DNA of 64,000 nt from positions 496,001-560,000 of the forward strand of contig NZ_FOQV01000002.1 in the NCBI RefSeq assembly GCF_900113835.1, in the 5' to 3' direction. The notes beneath the pieces are model-generated. The model searched no databases, was not told the DNA's origin, and saw only the letters and a program-made list of their open reading frames with translations. The translations under genes and the position numbers were made by a program. Numbering within the stretch: the stretch's first letter is position 1; the number at the start of each line of letters is the position of its first letter. Positions 9,721 through 18,209 of the stretch are shown in pieces. The stretch is from Allobosea sp. OK403 (GTDB lineage: Bacteria; Pseudomonadota; Alphaproteobacteria; Rhizobiales; Beijerinckiaceae).

Positions 9721-10684
9721 CGATCTTCACATTCGCCTTCTGCGCCACCTCGCCCCAGCGCTTGGTCTCGGCGGCGATATGGGCGGCGAACTGTTCTTGC
9801 GTCGAACCGACGGGATCGACGCCGAGCTTCTTCAGCTGCTCGATCGTGCCAGGCTCGCGCATGATCGCCTGCACCTCGGTGGAAAGCCTGGCGACGATCT
9901 CCTTGGGCACGCCCGACGGCGCGAAGAAGCCGTGCCAGGAGGTCGCGGCATAGCCCGGAATGAACTCGGCCAGCGCCGGCAAATCCGGAGCAACGGCCAG
10001 CCGCTCCGGCGTCGCGGTGGCGAGCGCACGGATCTTGCCGGCCTCGACATGCGGCCAGGCGATGGTGATGTTATCGAACGAGACCTGGATCTGGCCTGAG
10101 AGCAGATCCTGCGTCACTTGCCCGCTGGAACGATAAGGCACATGGGCCATGTCTGTCCCGGTTGCGACCTTGAACAATTCCGCCGCCATATGCGTCGAGG
10201 TACCGGCGCCCGACGAGCCGAACGAGTATTTGCCGGGATTGGCCTTCAAGAGCGCGATCAACTCCGGCACCGTCTTGGCCGGCAGGTCGATATTGACCAT
10301 CAGGATGTTCGGCACGCTCGCCACCTGCGAGATCGGTGCGAAATCCTTGATGTGATCATAGGGCATCTTGGCGTAGACGCCAGGATTGATCGCATGGGTC
10401 GAGACCGTGCCCATGGTCAGCGTATAGCCATCGGGCGTCGAGCGGGCGACGGCGGCGACGCCGGTATTACCGCCGGCTCCGGCCCGGTTTTCGACGATGA
10501 AGCGACCGTTCATCCGCGCGCCCAGCCTTTCGGCCAGCAGACGTCCGAGGATGTCGGTGGTGCCGCCCGCGGCGAAGGGCACGACGATCGTCACGACCCT
10601 GGAGGGGTAATCGCCCTGGGCCATCGCGGCTGGCGCGGCAGCCAGGCAAGCGGCGGCGATCATGGCCCTGCGTGTCAGTCTCAT
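9716..10684 (-). CDS. Bug-family (TctC-like) tripartite transporter solute-binding protein
   Basis: 322 residues from the ATG with GGGAGGA upstream; a start at 10702 is less likely. A signal peptide (RRAMIAAACLAAAPAAMAQG) precedes the mature domain, which begins YPSRVVTIVVPFAAGGTTD, the hallmark Bug motif, with a second one at NRAGAGGNTG. The protein would bind a carboxylate in the periplasm. Neither TctA nor TctB membrane genes are nearby, which is common for this greatly expanded family. The GntR gene at 10924 diverges from it across a 14-bp palindrome, so it is probably co-regulated with the DapA-family and dehydratase genes. Confidence 0.92.
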   Translation of the reverse strand: MRLTRRAMIAAACLAAAPAAMAQGDYPSRVVTIVVPFAAGGTTDILGRLLAERLGARMNGRFIVENRAGAGGNTGVAAVARSTPDGYTLTMGTVSTHAINPGVYAKMPYDHIKDFAPISQVASVPNILMVNIDLPAKTVPELIALLKANPGKYSFGSSGAGTSTHMAAELFKVATGTDMAHVPYRSSGQVTQDLLSGQIQVSFDNITIAWPHVEAGKIRALATATPERLAVAPDLPALAEFIPGYAATSWHGFFAPSGVPKEIVARLSTEVQAIMREPGTIEQLKKLGVDPVGSTQEQFAAHIAAETKRWGEVAQKANVKIE

Positions 10685-10786
10685 TGTCGGCAATCCTCCC
10701 ATTGCGTTTCAATCCCGGCTCGTTGCGCCGATGCGGCCCTTGGCTTGGCCTTGAGGGTGACATAGCATGGCATTCGGAATTTGAAA

Positions 10787-10800
10787 TCTGAAATTTCAGA
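10787..10800. promoter_or_regulatory. Perfect palindrome, candidate GntR operator
   Basis: TCTGAAATTTCAGA is a perfect 14-bp dyad in the divergent spacer between the Bug-family gene and the GntR gene. FCD-type GntR regulators usually bind such short dyads next to their own genes. Direct copies of ATGTCTTGGAAC also occur nearer the GntR start. Confidence 0.5.
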
Positions 10801-10923
10801 CTTGCCGGCACTTGCGGTTTGTGATGTTTGATGCCGCCATGGGCTCTTGGCCGGCCTCGCTCCCCGTCGGGGAATCGCCGGCCGCGAACCATGTCTTGGA
10901 ACCGCCATGTCTTCGGAATGGTA

Positions 10924-11643
10924 ATGTCTTGGAACGGTATGCCGCAATCGATCGCCATCGAGCCCGTCGCTCCGCATCTGCTGCGCTCCCTGCGCGAGCA
11001 TGTGCATGAGCGTTTGCGGCGCGCGATCGTCGCCGGGCGTTTCCGCAATGGCGAGCGCCTGAACGAGCGCCAGCTCGCTGAGATGCTCGGCGTCAGCACC
11101 ACCCCGGTGAAGGACGCGATCCGCAAGCTGGAAAGCGAGGGGCTGGTCCGGACGGAAGCCCGGCGCGGCGTCTTCGTCGAGTTCTCGGCCCGGCAGGCGC
11201 TGGAAATGGCCCTCGGCCGCGCGGCGCTCGAAAGCATCATGGCTCATATCGCCGCCAACCGGCTGGGCGACGCCGACATCGCCGAGATGGCGCGCCTGAT
11301 CGACGACATGGAGCACGCGACGGCGCATAGCGCGCTCGAGGACCTCGTCACCCTGAACGAGGCTTATCACGGCACGATCCACCGGATTTCGGGCTGCACC
11401 TATCTCGAGCACCGGCTCGACGGCCAGCGCATGTACGATCACGCCCAGCGCATCGCGCTGCTCTCTGAGCCCACCGAGCGCGCCCAGGGCTTCGAGGAAC
11501 ACAAATCGATCTTCGAGGCGCTGGCGGGACGCGATCCGGCGCTCGCCGAAACGAGGATGAGACGCCACATCGTGCGCTCGGCGAAAGCCCATGTGCACCA
11601 GGTGTTCGGCGCAGATGCGGAGGGACTGGCCTATGACGAATGA
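10924..11643 (+). CDS. GntR family regulator, FCD subfamily
   Basis: About 239 residues. The start is uncertain: ATGs at 10918, 10924 and 10939 are all possible, and 10924 has CGGAA five bases upstream. The N-terminal winged helix is clear (RRAIVAGRFRNGERLNE, LAEMLGVSTTPVKDAIRKLE). The C-terminal helical FCD domain binds the effector and has regularly spaced acidic and His residues (LNEAYHGTIHRISG, EHKSIFEALAGRD, MRRHI). FCD regulators typically sense carboxylic or sugar acids. It overlaps the downstream DapA-family gene by 11 bp, so it is co-transcribed with the pathway it probably controls, and it diverges from the Bug-family gene. Confidence 0.92.
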   Translation: MSWNGMPQSIAIEPVAPHLLRSLREHVHERLRRAIVAGRFRNGERLNERQLAEMLGVSTTPVKDAIRKLESEGLVRTEARRGVFVEFSARQALEMALGRAALESIMAHIAANRLGDADIAEMARLIDDMEHATAHSALEDLVTLNEAYHGTIHRISGCTYLEHRLDGQRMYDHAQRIALLSEPTERAQGFEEHKSIFEALAGRDPALAETRMRRHIVRSAKAHVHQVFGADAEGLAYDE

Positions 11644-12565
11644 TCAAAATCGCGAAAACAAGGTGCGCAAGGCTTTGCGCGGCATCTCCGGCGTGCATGT
11701 CACCGCCTGGGGGGCCGATGGCGAGGCCGATTGGGCAGTGACCGGCAAGATCGTCGCGCATATCGCGGCGGCGGGCATCCACAACATCGTCTCCGCCGGC
11801 AACACCGGCGAGTTCTACCCGATGACCACTAACGAGGTCGTGCGCAGCCACGCCGTCGCCGCGCAGGCCGCCAACGGCAAGGCGCTGGTGACTGCCGGCA
11901 TCGGCCGCTCGCTGCGCGAAGCCGTCTCGACCGGAAAGCTCGCCGCGACCGCGGGCTGCGACGCGGTGATGGTGCATCACCCGCTCGACCCCTTCGCCGC
12001 ACCGCAGTCGCAGGCCGACTACATCATCGCCATCGCCGAGGCGCTGACGCTGCCTGTTGTCGCCTATATCCGCTCGGATGCGATCGGCGTGAAGGATCTC
12101 GTCCGCGTCGCGACGCATGCCAATGTAGCCGGTGTGAAATTTGCCTCGACCAATGTGATGCTGCTTTCCGAATGCGTCCGCGCCACGGAAGGCACCAGCG
12201 CCAACTGGATCTGCGGCCTGGCTGAGGGCTGGGCCGCGCCCTTCTATGCGCTGGGCGCCCGCGGCTTCACCTCGGGGCTGGTCAATGTCGCGCCCGGACG
12301 TTCGCTCGCGATCTGGCGGGCGCTGGAAGCGGGCGACTTCGCCAAGGCGCGTGCCGAGGTCAGCGAGATCGCCGGCTTCGAGACGATGCGGACGAAATAC
12401 GGCAACGGCGCCAATGTCACGGTGGTGAAGGAGGCGCTGGGCCTGCTCGGCACACCGGTGGGGCCGGTGCGCCTGCCCGGCCTGCCCGAACTGAATGAGG
12501 CCGAGCGCGCTGAACTGCGCCGCATCGTCTCCGGCTGGAGCGCAGCGAAGGCCGCCGCGGAGTAG
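11633..12565 (+). CDS. Dihydrodipicolinate synthase/N-acetylneuraminate lyase family aldolase or dehydratase
   Basis: 310 residues from the ATG that overlaps the GntR stop and has GGAGG upstream. It is a DapA-fold class I lyase: AGNTGEFYPMT corresponds to the GTTGE substrate loop, Tyr145 in VVAYIRSD aligns with the catalytic Tyr, and Lys169 in VAGVKFAS is the Schiff-base lysine. In this context, between an FCD regulator and an IlvD/Edd dehydratase, it probably acts on a 2-keto-3-deoxy sugar acid, as a KDG/KDA-type aldolase or a dehydratase, and not in lysine synthesis. The exact reaction cannot be read from sequence. Confidence 0.9.
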   Translation: MTNDQNRENKVRKALRGISGVHVTAWGADGEADWAVTGKIVAHIAAAGIHNIVSAGNTGEFYPMTTNEVVRSHAVAAQAANGKALVTAGIGRSLREAVSTGKLAATAGCDAVMVHHPLDPFAAPQSQADYIIAIAEALTLPVVAYIRSDAIGVKDLVRVATHANVAGVKFASTNVMLLSECVRATEGTSANWICGLAEGWAAPFYALGARGFTSGLVNVAPGRSLAIWRALEAGDFAKARAEVSEIAGFETMRTKYGNGANVTVVKEALGLLGTPVGPVRLPGLPELNEAERAELRRIVSGWSAAKAAAE

Positions 12566-12572
12566 CGCCGCC

Positions 12573-12667
12573 CCGTCATGGTCGCCCTTGTGGCGACCAT
12601 CCACGTCTTCGCTGGTCGAGACCTGTGTTCAAGACGTGGATGCTCGGGACAAGCCCGAGCATGACGG
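12573..12667. repeat. Three-hairpin palindromic element
   Basis: Three perfect stem-loops in a row are enclosed by an outer stem. They are 12578-12600 (ATGGTCGCC/GGCGACCAT), 12601-12639 (CCACGTCTT/AAGACGTGG) and 12640-12662 (ATGCTCGGG/CCCGAGCAT), closed by CCGTC/GACGG (12573-12577 and 12663-12667). The element lies between two co-directional genes of one pathway. Related elements occur at 14451, 33888 and 55555. A REP-like or mRNA-stabilising role is inferred. Confidence 0.7.
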
Positions 12668-12711
12668 AGAATGCCTGCGACAAACAAAAAGATCACTCGA
12701 AGGAAACGCCG

Positions 12712-14445
12712 ATGTCGTCCCACCCCCGCAAGACGCCCGACACCCTGCGCAGCAAGCGCTGGTTCGGCGCCAGCGACCTGCGCTCCTTCGGCCATCGCTC
12801 GCGAGCGCTGCAGATGGGCTTCGGCCATGACGAGTTCATGGGCAAGCCGGTCATCGGCATCCTCAACACCTGGTCTGAGATCAACCCCTGCCACACCCAT
12901 CTGCGCGACCGCGCCGAGGCGGTGAAGCGCGCCGTCTGGGCGTCGGGCGGCTTCCCCGTCGAGATCCCGGTGATGTCGGTCTCGGAGCAGTACCAGAAGC
13001 CGACGACGATGCTCTACCGCAACTTCCTGGCGATGGAGGCGGAGGAATCGATCCGCTCCCATCCGCTCGACGGCGCGGTGCTGCTGGGCGGCTGCGACAA
13101 ATCCACCCCGGCCCTGATCATGGGCGCCTGCAGTGCCGGCCTGCCCTTCATCTTCGTCCCCGCCGGCCCGATGCTGCGCGGCAACTGGGCCGGCAAGGTG
13201 CTGGGCTCCGGCGCCGATGTCTGGAAATACTGGGCCGAGAAGGAAGCCGGCAACATCACCGACGACCAGTGGAAGGATATGGAGAGCGGCATCGCCCGCT
13301 CCTATGGCACCTGCATGGTGATGGGCACGGCTGCGACCATGATGAGCCATGCCGAGGTGCTGGGCCTGACACTGCCCGGCGCCTCCGCCATCCCCGCCGC
13401 CGACGCAGCCCATCCACGCATGGCGGCAGCGTCGGGCAAGCGCATCGTAGAGATGGTCTGGGAGGATCTGACGCCAGACCGCATCCTGACGCGGAAAAGC
13501 TTCGAGAACGCGCTGACGGTGCACATGGCCGTGGCAGGCTCAACCAACGCCATCATCCATCTGATTGCCATGGCGGGCCGTGCCGGCGTGCCGCTGACGC
13601 CCGACGATTTCGATGCTTTCTCACGGACAGTGCCGGTGATCGCGAATCTGCGCCCCTCCGGCGAATTCCTGATGGAGGATTTCTTCTATGCCGGCGGGCT
13701 GCCCGCCCTGCTCAAGCAGCTTGAGAGCAAGCTCCATACCGACGCGATGACCGTTACCGGCAAGCCGATCTCGGAGACGATCGCGCTGGCCCAGATCTAT
13801 GACGACAACGTCATCCGCCCGCTCGACCGCGCCGTCTCGACCGCCAATGGCCTCGCCGTGCTCAAGGGCAATATCGCCCCCGATGGCTGCGTCATCAAGC
13901 CTTCCGCCGCCGAACCGCGCCTGCTCAAGCATTCAGGTCCGGCGCTGGTCTTCGAGGACTACGATGCGATGATGAAGGCGGTGAATGACGAGAGCCTCGA
14001 CGTCACGGCCGACCACGTCATGGTGCTGAAGAATTGCGGCCCCGTCGGCGGTCCCGGCATGCCGGAATGGGGCATGATGCCGATCCCGCGCAAACTCCTG
14101 AAGCAGGGCGTGCGCGACATGCTGCGCATTTCGGACGCCCGCATGTCCGGCACGAGCTACGGCGCCTGCGTGCTCCATGTCGCGCCCGAGGCCTATATCA
14201 AGGGACCGCTCGCGGCGGTCAGGACCGGCGACATCATCAGCGTCGATGTCGAGGCGCGCAGCATCAACGTCAATCTGAGCGACGCCGAGATCACAGCCCG
14301 CCTCGCGACCTGGTCGCCGCCGAACCGCGACTATCCGCGCGGCTACGGCAAGATGTCGGCCGCCCATATCCGCCAGGCCGACAAGGGCTGCGATTTCGAC
14401 TATCTCGAAGGCACCGCGAAGATCCCCGAGCCGGAGATTCACTAG
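12712..14445 (+). CDS. IlvD/Edd family dehydratase (sugar-acid type, arabinonate dehydratase-like)
   Basis: 577 residues from the ATG with AAGGAAA six bases upstream; a frame extension to 12625 runs through the repeat element and is unlikely. Conserved Cys positions that bind the Fe-S cluster in this family are seen at NPCHTH, GGCDKSTPALIMG and YGTCMVMGTA, with GARMSGT-type (DARMSGTSYG) and PVGGPGMPEWG motifs near the C-terminus. Residues RWFGASDLRSFGHRS at the start resemble the sugar-acid dehydratases and not the dihydroxyacid dehydratase of Ile/Val synthesis. It would dehydrate an aldonate to its 2-keto-3-deoxy form, feeding the DapA-family enzyme encoded just upstream. Confidence 0.93.
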   Translation: MSSHPRKTPDTLRSKRWFGASDLRSFGHRSRALQMGFGHDEFMGKPVIGILNTWSEINPCHTHLRDRAEAVKRAVWASGGFPVEIPVMSVSEQYQKPTTMLYRNFLAMEAEESIRSHPLDGAVLLGGCDKSTPALIMGACSAGLPFIFVPAGPMLRGNWAGKVLGSGADVWKYWAEKEAGNITDDQWKDMESGIARSYGTCMVMGTAATMMSHAEVLGLTLPGASAIPAADAAHPRMAAASGKRIVEMVWEDLTPDRILTRKSFENALTVHMAVAGSTNAIIHLIAMAGRAGVPLTPDDFDAFSRTVPVIANLRPSGEFLMEDFFYAGGLPALLKQLESKLHTDAMTVTGKPISETIALAQIYDDNVIRPLDRAVSTANGLAVLKGNIAPDGCVIKPSAAEPRLLKHSGPALVFEDYDAMMKAVNDESLDVTADHVMVLKNCGPVGGPGMPEWGMMPIPRKLLKQGVRDMLRISDARMSGTSYGACVLHVAPEAYIKGPLAAVRTGDIISVDVEARSINVNLSDAEITARLATWSPPNRDYPRGYGKMSAAHIRQADKGCDFDYLEGTAKIPEPEIH

Positions 14446-14450
14446 CCCCA

Positions 14451-14539
14451 CCGTCATTGCGAGCGCAGCGAAGCAATCCAGAGCCGCATGCTCGACATCC
14501 TCCCGGATTGCTTCGTCGCTTCGCTCCGCGCAATGACGG
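14451..14539. repeat. Palindromic intergenic repeat
   Basis: Outer arms CCGTCATTGCG (14451-14461) and CGCAATGACGG (14529-14539) and inner arms GAAGCAATCC (14470-14479) and GGATTGCTTC (14505-14514) are all perfect. It sits at the convergent end of the dehydratase gene and the ABC ATPase gene. This sequence type recurs in Hyphomicrobiales genomes and may act as a bidirectional terminator. Confidence 0.65.
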
Positions 14540-14571
14540 GGATGGACGACGACAAGCGACACAAGTCCCGC

Positions 14572-15357
14572 TCACCCCCGCCCGAACAGCCCGTGGAAGC
14601 GCCCGAGGAAGCTCCTCAGCCGGTCGCTTTGCGGGTTGTCGAAGACCTCACTCGGCGGCCCGGCCTGGGCGACCTTGCCCTGGTCGAGGAAGACGACATG
14701 GTGCGAGACATCGCGCACGAACAGCATCTCGTGGCTGACCAGCAGCATCGTCATCCCTGACTCGGCCAGCCCCTGCATCACGCTCAGGACCTCCGCGACG
14801 AGCTCGGGATCGAGCGCCGAGGTCACCTCGTCGAACAGCAGCAGCCGCGGCTGCATGGCGACTGCCCGCGCGATCGCGACGCGCTGCTGCTGGCCGCCGG
14901 ACAATTGATAGGGATAGTGCCCGCTGCGATCAGCCAGCCCGACGCGGCCGAGCCAGTGCTGGGCGATATCGCGCGCCTCGGCATCGCTCTTGCCCTGCAC
15001 CTTGGTCAATCCGAGCATGACGTTGGCGGCCGCCGTCAGATGCGGAAACAGATTGAACTGCTGGAAGACCATGCCGAGCCGCGCACGCTGCGCCGAAATC
15101 CGGGTTTCGCTCAGGCGCTTGCGGCGCTCACCGGCCATGATGTAGCCGACCGGGTCGCCATCGAGCAGGATCTCGCCGCCATCATGCTCTTCCAGCAGAT
15201 TGATGCAGCGCAGGAAGGTCGTCTTGCCTGACCCCGAGGCACCGATCAGCGAGACCACCTGCCCCTGGCTGACGGTGAGATCGATGCCCTTCAGCACCTC
15301 GATCTGGCCGAAGCTCTTGCGCACGTCACGGGCTTGCAGAAGCGCTGGCTCTGTCAT
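14572..15357 (-). CDS. Polar amino acid ABC transporter, ATP-binding protein
   Basis: 261 residues from MTEPALLQ. Walker A is GASGSGKTT, the ABC signature is LSGGQQQR, Walker B is LLLFDEVTSALDPE, and the switch His is in VSHEM. GMVFQQFNLFPH is the Q-loop typical of GlnQ/HisP-type importers. It energises uptake through the two permeases encoded immediately upstream (15377-16054 and 16062-16730) with the binding protein at 16813-17754. The four genes run in one direction with gaps of at most 82 bp, a complete PAAT-family operon. Confidence 0.95.
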   Translation of the reverse strand: MTEPALLQARDVRKSFGQIEVLKGIDLTVSQGQVVSLIGASGSGKTTFLRCINLLEEHDGGEILLDGDPVGYIMAGERRKRLSETRISAQRARLGMVFQQFNLFPHLTAAANVMLGLTKVQGKSDAEARDIAQHWLGRVGLADRSGHYPYQLSGGQQQRVAIARAVAMQPRLLLFDEVTSALDPELVAEVLSVMQGLAESGMTMLLVSHEMLFVRDVSHHVVFLDQGKVAQAGPPSEVFDNPQSDRLRSFLGRFHGLFGRG

Positions 15358-15376
15358 CGGCGGCCGTTCCCTTCCC

Positions 15377-16054
15377 TCAGTAACGCAGATAGGAGAACCG
15401 CCGCTCCAGCGATGCGCCGAGTTGGGCGAGCGTGAAATTGATCGCGACATAGAGCGCCGCGGTCAGCAGGTAGAAATCGATGATCATGTAATTGCGCGCC
15501 ATCGCCTGCTGGGCCGACAGCAGCAGCTCGACCACGCCGATGATCGAGAGCAGCGTCGTGCCCTTGACGATCTCCAGCGCGGTGTTGACCCAGGGCGGCA
15601 GCATGCGGCGCACGGCCTGGGGCAGGATGACATAGGAGAGCCGCTTGCCGAAGGTCAGCCCGATCGCCTTGGCCGCCTCCATCTGCCCGGCGGGCACGGA
15701 CTGGACCGCACCGCGGAAATTCTCGGCGACATGGGCGGTGGCGAAGGCGCCGAGCGCGATGACGCCGGCCCAGAAGGCCGGCACATTGATGCCGAACAGC
15801 GCCAGCCCGTAATAGGTGAAGAGGATCAGCACCAGCAGCGGGATGCCGCGCATCAGGTCGACATAAAGCCGCGCGAGCAGCCGCAGCCACCACCAGCCAT
15901 AAGCCAGCGCCACGCCCATCGCGAGCCCGCAGACCGTCGCAATGACGATGCTCAGGGCCGAACTCAGCATCGTCACACCGAGCCCCGAGAGGAGCGAGGC
16001 CCGCGCCTGCCAGGCCTCGAACAGGAAGGTGCCAGGTGCCATCGAAAAATCCAT
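15377..16054 (-). CDS. Polar amino acid ABC transporter permease 1
   Basis: 225 residues from MDFSMAPG, with GAGG a few bases upstream. A HisM/GlnP-type permease with about five membrane helices, beginning GLGVTMLSSALSIVIATVCG. It has the EAA loop motif EAAKAIGLTFGKRLSYVILP that docks the ATPase. FYLLTAALYVAINF near the C-terminus is typical. The start lies 7 bp after the stop of the other permease, indicating co-translation. Amino acid type cannot be deduced. Confidence 0.93.
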   Translation of the reverse strand: MDFSMAPGTFLFEAWQARASLLSGLGVTMLSSALSIVIATVCGLAMGVALAYGWWWLRLLARLYVDLMRGIPLLVLILFTYYGLALFGINVPAFWAGVIALGAFATAHVAENFRGAVQSVPAGQMEAAKAIGLTFGKRLSYVILPQAVRRMLPPWVNTALEIVKGTTLLSIIGVVELLLSAQQAMARNYMIIDFYLLTAALYVAINFTLAQLGASLERRFSYLRY

Positions 16055-16061
16055 GGCGGCC

Positions 16062-16730
16062 TCAGCGGATCGATGCGTAGCGGCGCTCAAGCAGCCGCAG
16101 CATCATGGCGATCAGATAGGCACTGGCGAGATAGAGCGCGCTCACGGTCAACCAGACCTCCATGACCCGGAAGGTGTTGGCGTTGATCTGCCGCGCCGTG
16201 AAGGTCAGTTCCGGCACCGCGATTGCCGCGGCCAGCGACGTGTCCTTGAACAGCGAGATCAGATTGTTGCCGATCGACGGGAGGGTGATGCGGAACATCA
16301 CGGGCAGGATGACATAGGCCTGGCGCTGCCAGGGGCGCAGGCCGATCGCCTTGGCCGCCTCGACATATTGCTTGGGTATCGAGGCCAGGCCCGCACGGAA
16401 GACCTCGCACATATAGGCGCCGGCATAGAGCGAGAGCGAGAGGACGAAGCTCTGCGTCTTGTCGAGAAAGGTGACGTCGAACTCCGGCAAGCCGAAATAG
16501 AGGAAGAAGATCAACAGCAGCAGCGGCGTGCAGCGGATGAATTCGACATAGGCCCAGACCGGGGCCGAGAGCCAGGCCTTGCCCGACACGCGCGCATAGG
16601 CAGCCAAGAGCCCGATCACGCTGCCGATCAGCAGCGACACGACCGCAAGACCGAGCCCGAGCAGCAGGGCGTCGGTCAGCTTGCCGGCGTTGCGCGCAAT
16701 GACGGACCAGTCGAAATGATAGTCGATCAT
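16062..16730 (-). CDS. Polar amino acid ABC transporter permease 2
   Basis: 222 residues from MIDYHFDW; a longer start at 16808 would overlap the binding-protein region and is not favoured. It is a HisQ/HisM-type integral membrane subunit with LLLGLGLAVVSLLIGSVIG, the FIRCTPLLLLIFFLYFGLP segment and the ATPase-docking EAAKAIGLRPWQRQAYVILP. It pairs with the 15377-16054 product to form the translocation pore. ISLFKDTSLAAAIAVPELT is conserved in the amino acid permease group. Confidence 0.93.
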   Translation of the reverse strand: MIDYHFDWSVIARNAGKLTDALLLGLGLAVVSLLIGSVIGLLAAYARVSGKAWLSAPVWAYVEFIRCTPLLLLIFFLYFGLPEFDVTFLDKTQSFVLSLSLYAGAYMCEVFRAGLASIPKQYVEAAKAIGLRPWQRQAYVILPVMFRITLPSIGNNLISLFKDTSLAAAIAVPELTFTARQINANTFRVMEVWLTVSALYLASAYLIAMMLRLLERRYASIR

Positions 16731-16812
16731 GATGGCAGCGACCATCCGAAGCGCAGCACGAAGCTGTGCCGGCCGGCGCAGATGCCGACCGACCCCGGCA
16801 GGGACCATGCCA

Positions 16813-17754
16813 TCAGGCGAACTCTTGCGGGAAACCGACCTTCGGGATCGGCAGTTCGATGCCGAACCATTTCTTGTAGGAGGCGGCGAAATAGTCGAAA
16901 TCGACGCCGACCATCGCTTCCTTGTAGGCTGTGTTGACCCAGTTCAGCCAAGTCGGATCGCCGGGCTTGACGGCCGAGGCATAGGAGTTCGGCATCCAGC
17001 CGAAACCGGAATCGACGAAGCGGCCGGGCGCTTGCTGCATCAGCCAGCGCACCGCCGACTGATCCTGCAGCGAGGCGTCGATGCGCCGGGCGTTCAGCGC
17101 CTGCATGGCAGAATCCGGGCTATCGAAGGCATCGACCTTGGCCTGCGGCAGAGCCTTGTGGATCCACTCCTCCAGGAAGACGTTCTGCATGCCGCCAACC
17201 GTGACGGCGCTGCCGGCAGCCTTCAGCTCTTCATAATTCTTGTATTTGCCGCCACGCGCCAGCATCAGCAGGCCATTGCCCTCGCGGTAATAGGGAATGG
17301 TGAAATCGACCTGTTGCGCCCGGCCCGGCGTCACGGTCATCCATTGCACGACGATGTCGACCTTGTCGGTGACGAGGCTCGGGATGCGCGCATCCGAGCC
17401 CTGGAGCACGAACTCGACCTTCTCGTAATCATCGAACAGGCCCTTCGCCAGGAGCTTGGCCAGGTCGATATCCATGCCGACGAGCTTGCCGCTGGCATCC
17501 TGGAAGTGCCAGGGCGGGTTGGTGCTGCCCGTGCCGACGATGAGCTTGCCGCGCTCCTTGATCGTATAGAGCTTGCTCTTGGCGACAGTCTGGGCCTGCG
17601 CGGCCGAGGGCGCGATCAGGCTGGCGGCTGCGGCGGTGCCAATCGCAGCGCCGGCGAGGCCGAGCCCGAAAAGGCTGCGGCGTTCGACCAGCAAAGCCGG
17701 ATCCCGCGGGGAAGCCGGAACTTGTGGGGATGCAATGTCGTCCTGAACGCCCAT
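16813..17754 (-). CDS. Polar amino acid ABC transporter, periplasmic binding protein
   Basis: 313 residues from MGVQDD, chosen because GGAG lies six bases upstream; the frame stays open far beyond. The leader has an Arg-Arg pair and a long hydrophobic stretch (RRSLFGLGLAGAAIGTAAAA), so Tat-type export is possible. The mature protein is a SBP_bac_3 fold: IKERGKLIVGTGSTNPPWHF, GMDIDLAKLLAKGLF and IPSLVTDKVDIVVQWMTVT. It heads the four-gene importer operon and diverges from the Bug-family gene at 18210. Confidence 0.93.
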   Translation of the reverse strand: MGVQDDIASPQVPASPRDPALLVERRSLFGLGLAGAAIGTAAAASLIAPSAAQAQTVAKSKLYTIKERGKLIVGTGSTNPPWHFQDASGKLVGMDIDLAKLLAKGLFDDYEKVEFVLQGSDARIPSLVTDKVDIVVQWMTVTPGRAQQVDFTIPYYREGNGLLMLARGGKYKNYEELKAAGSAVTVGGMQNVFLEEWIHKALPQAKVDAFDSPDSAMQALNARRIDASLQDQSAVRWLMQQAPGRFVDSGFGWMPNSYASAVKPGDPTWLNWVNTAYKEAMVGVDFDYFAASYKKWFGIELPIPKVGFPQEFA

Positions 17755-18209
17755 CTCGCTCTCCATTTCGCTCTGCACGCGCCGCCGATTTCGGAGGGCC
17801 CGCGTCATCGGCTTTCGCAAGAAGCGGGCCATCTTTTGGACTTTCGCAAGGTCACGCCCCCGCGCGGCCAGGCCTCGACCCGGCGCCATCGGCAGGGCAT
17901 GCTGGAGCAGATTCAGGCAGCCCGGTTCCGGGCCGCCTTGCGCTCGCAAGCGAGACGTCGCCTTTGTCCCAAACGCCACTATCCTCCCGGCCTCGCCTGA
18001 ACTGCGACGAAGCATTCGGGCCCCTGTCCCAATCCCGGATCGAGCAGGAGAGCCGGGTGCCAGCGACCTGCCCGGGTCGGCCCCGCGAACGCTTCGCCGA
18101 GATCGCCGCCATCAAGACCGATGTGAAGGATCTCTGCCGCGACTGAACCATCCGGAACCTGACGAGGCCGGATCAACCGGCCCGCTTCATCACAGGAGGA
18201 GAACGCTCG
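17755..18209. other. Divergent promoter region, no supported gene
   Basis: This 455-bp spacer lies between the amino acid binding-protein gene (minus) and the Bug-family gene (plus). The plus-strand frame 17724-18146 ends in RERFAEIAAIKTDVKDLCRD, which has protein-like composition and might be the tail of a decayed gene, but I cannot place it in a family. An opposite frame is equally open. No RNA gene or clear terminator is visible. Confidence 0.4.

Noticed and set aside
12244..13524. 426-codon minus-strand frame
   Set aside because: Shadow of the DapA-family and dehydratase genes; His/Arg/Gly-rich composition with no domain.
17724..18146. Possible gene remnant ending RERFAEIAAIKTDVKDLCRD
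   Set aside because: The tail looks protein-like, but no start, ribosome binding site or family similarity supports it, and the opposite strand is equally open.
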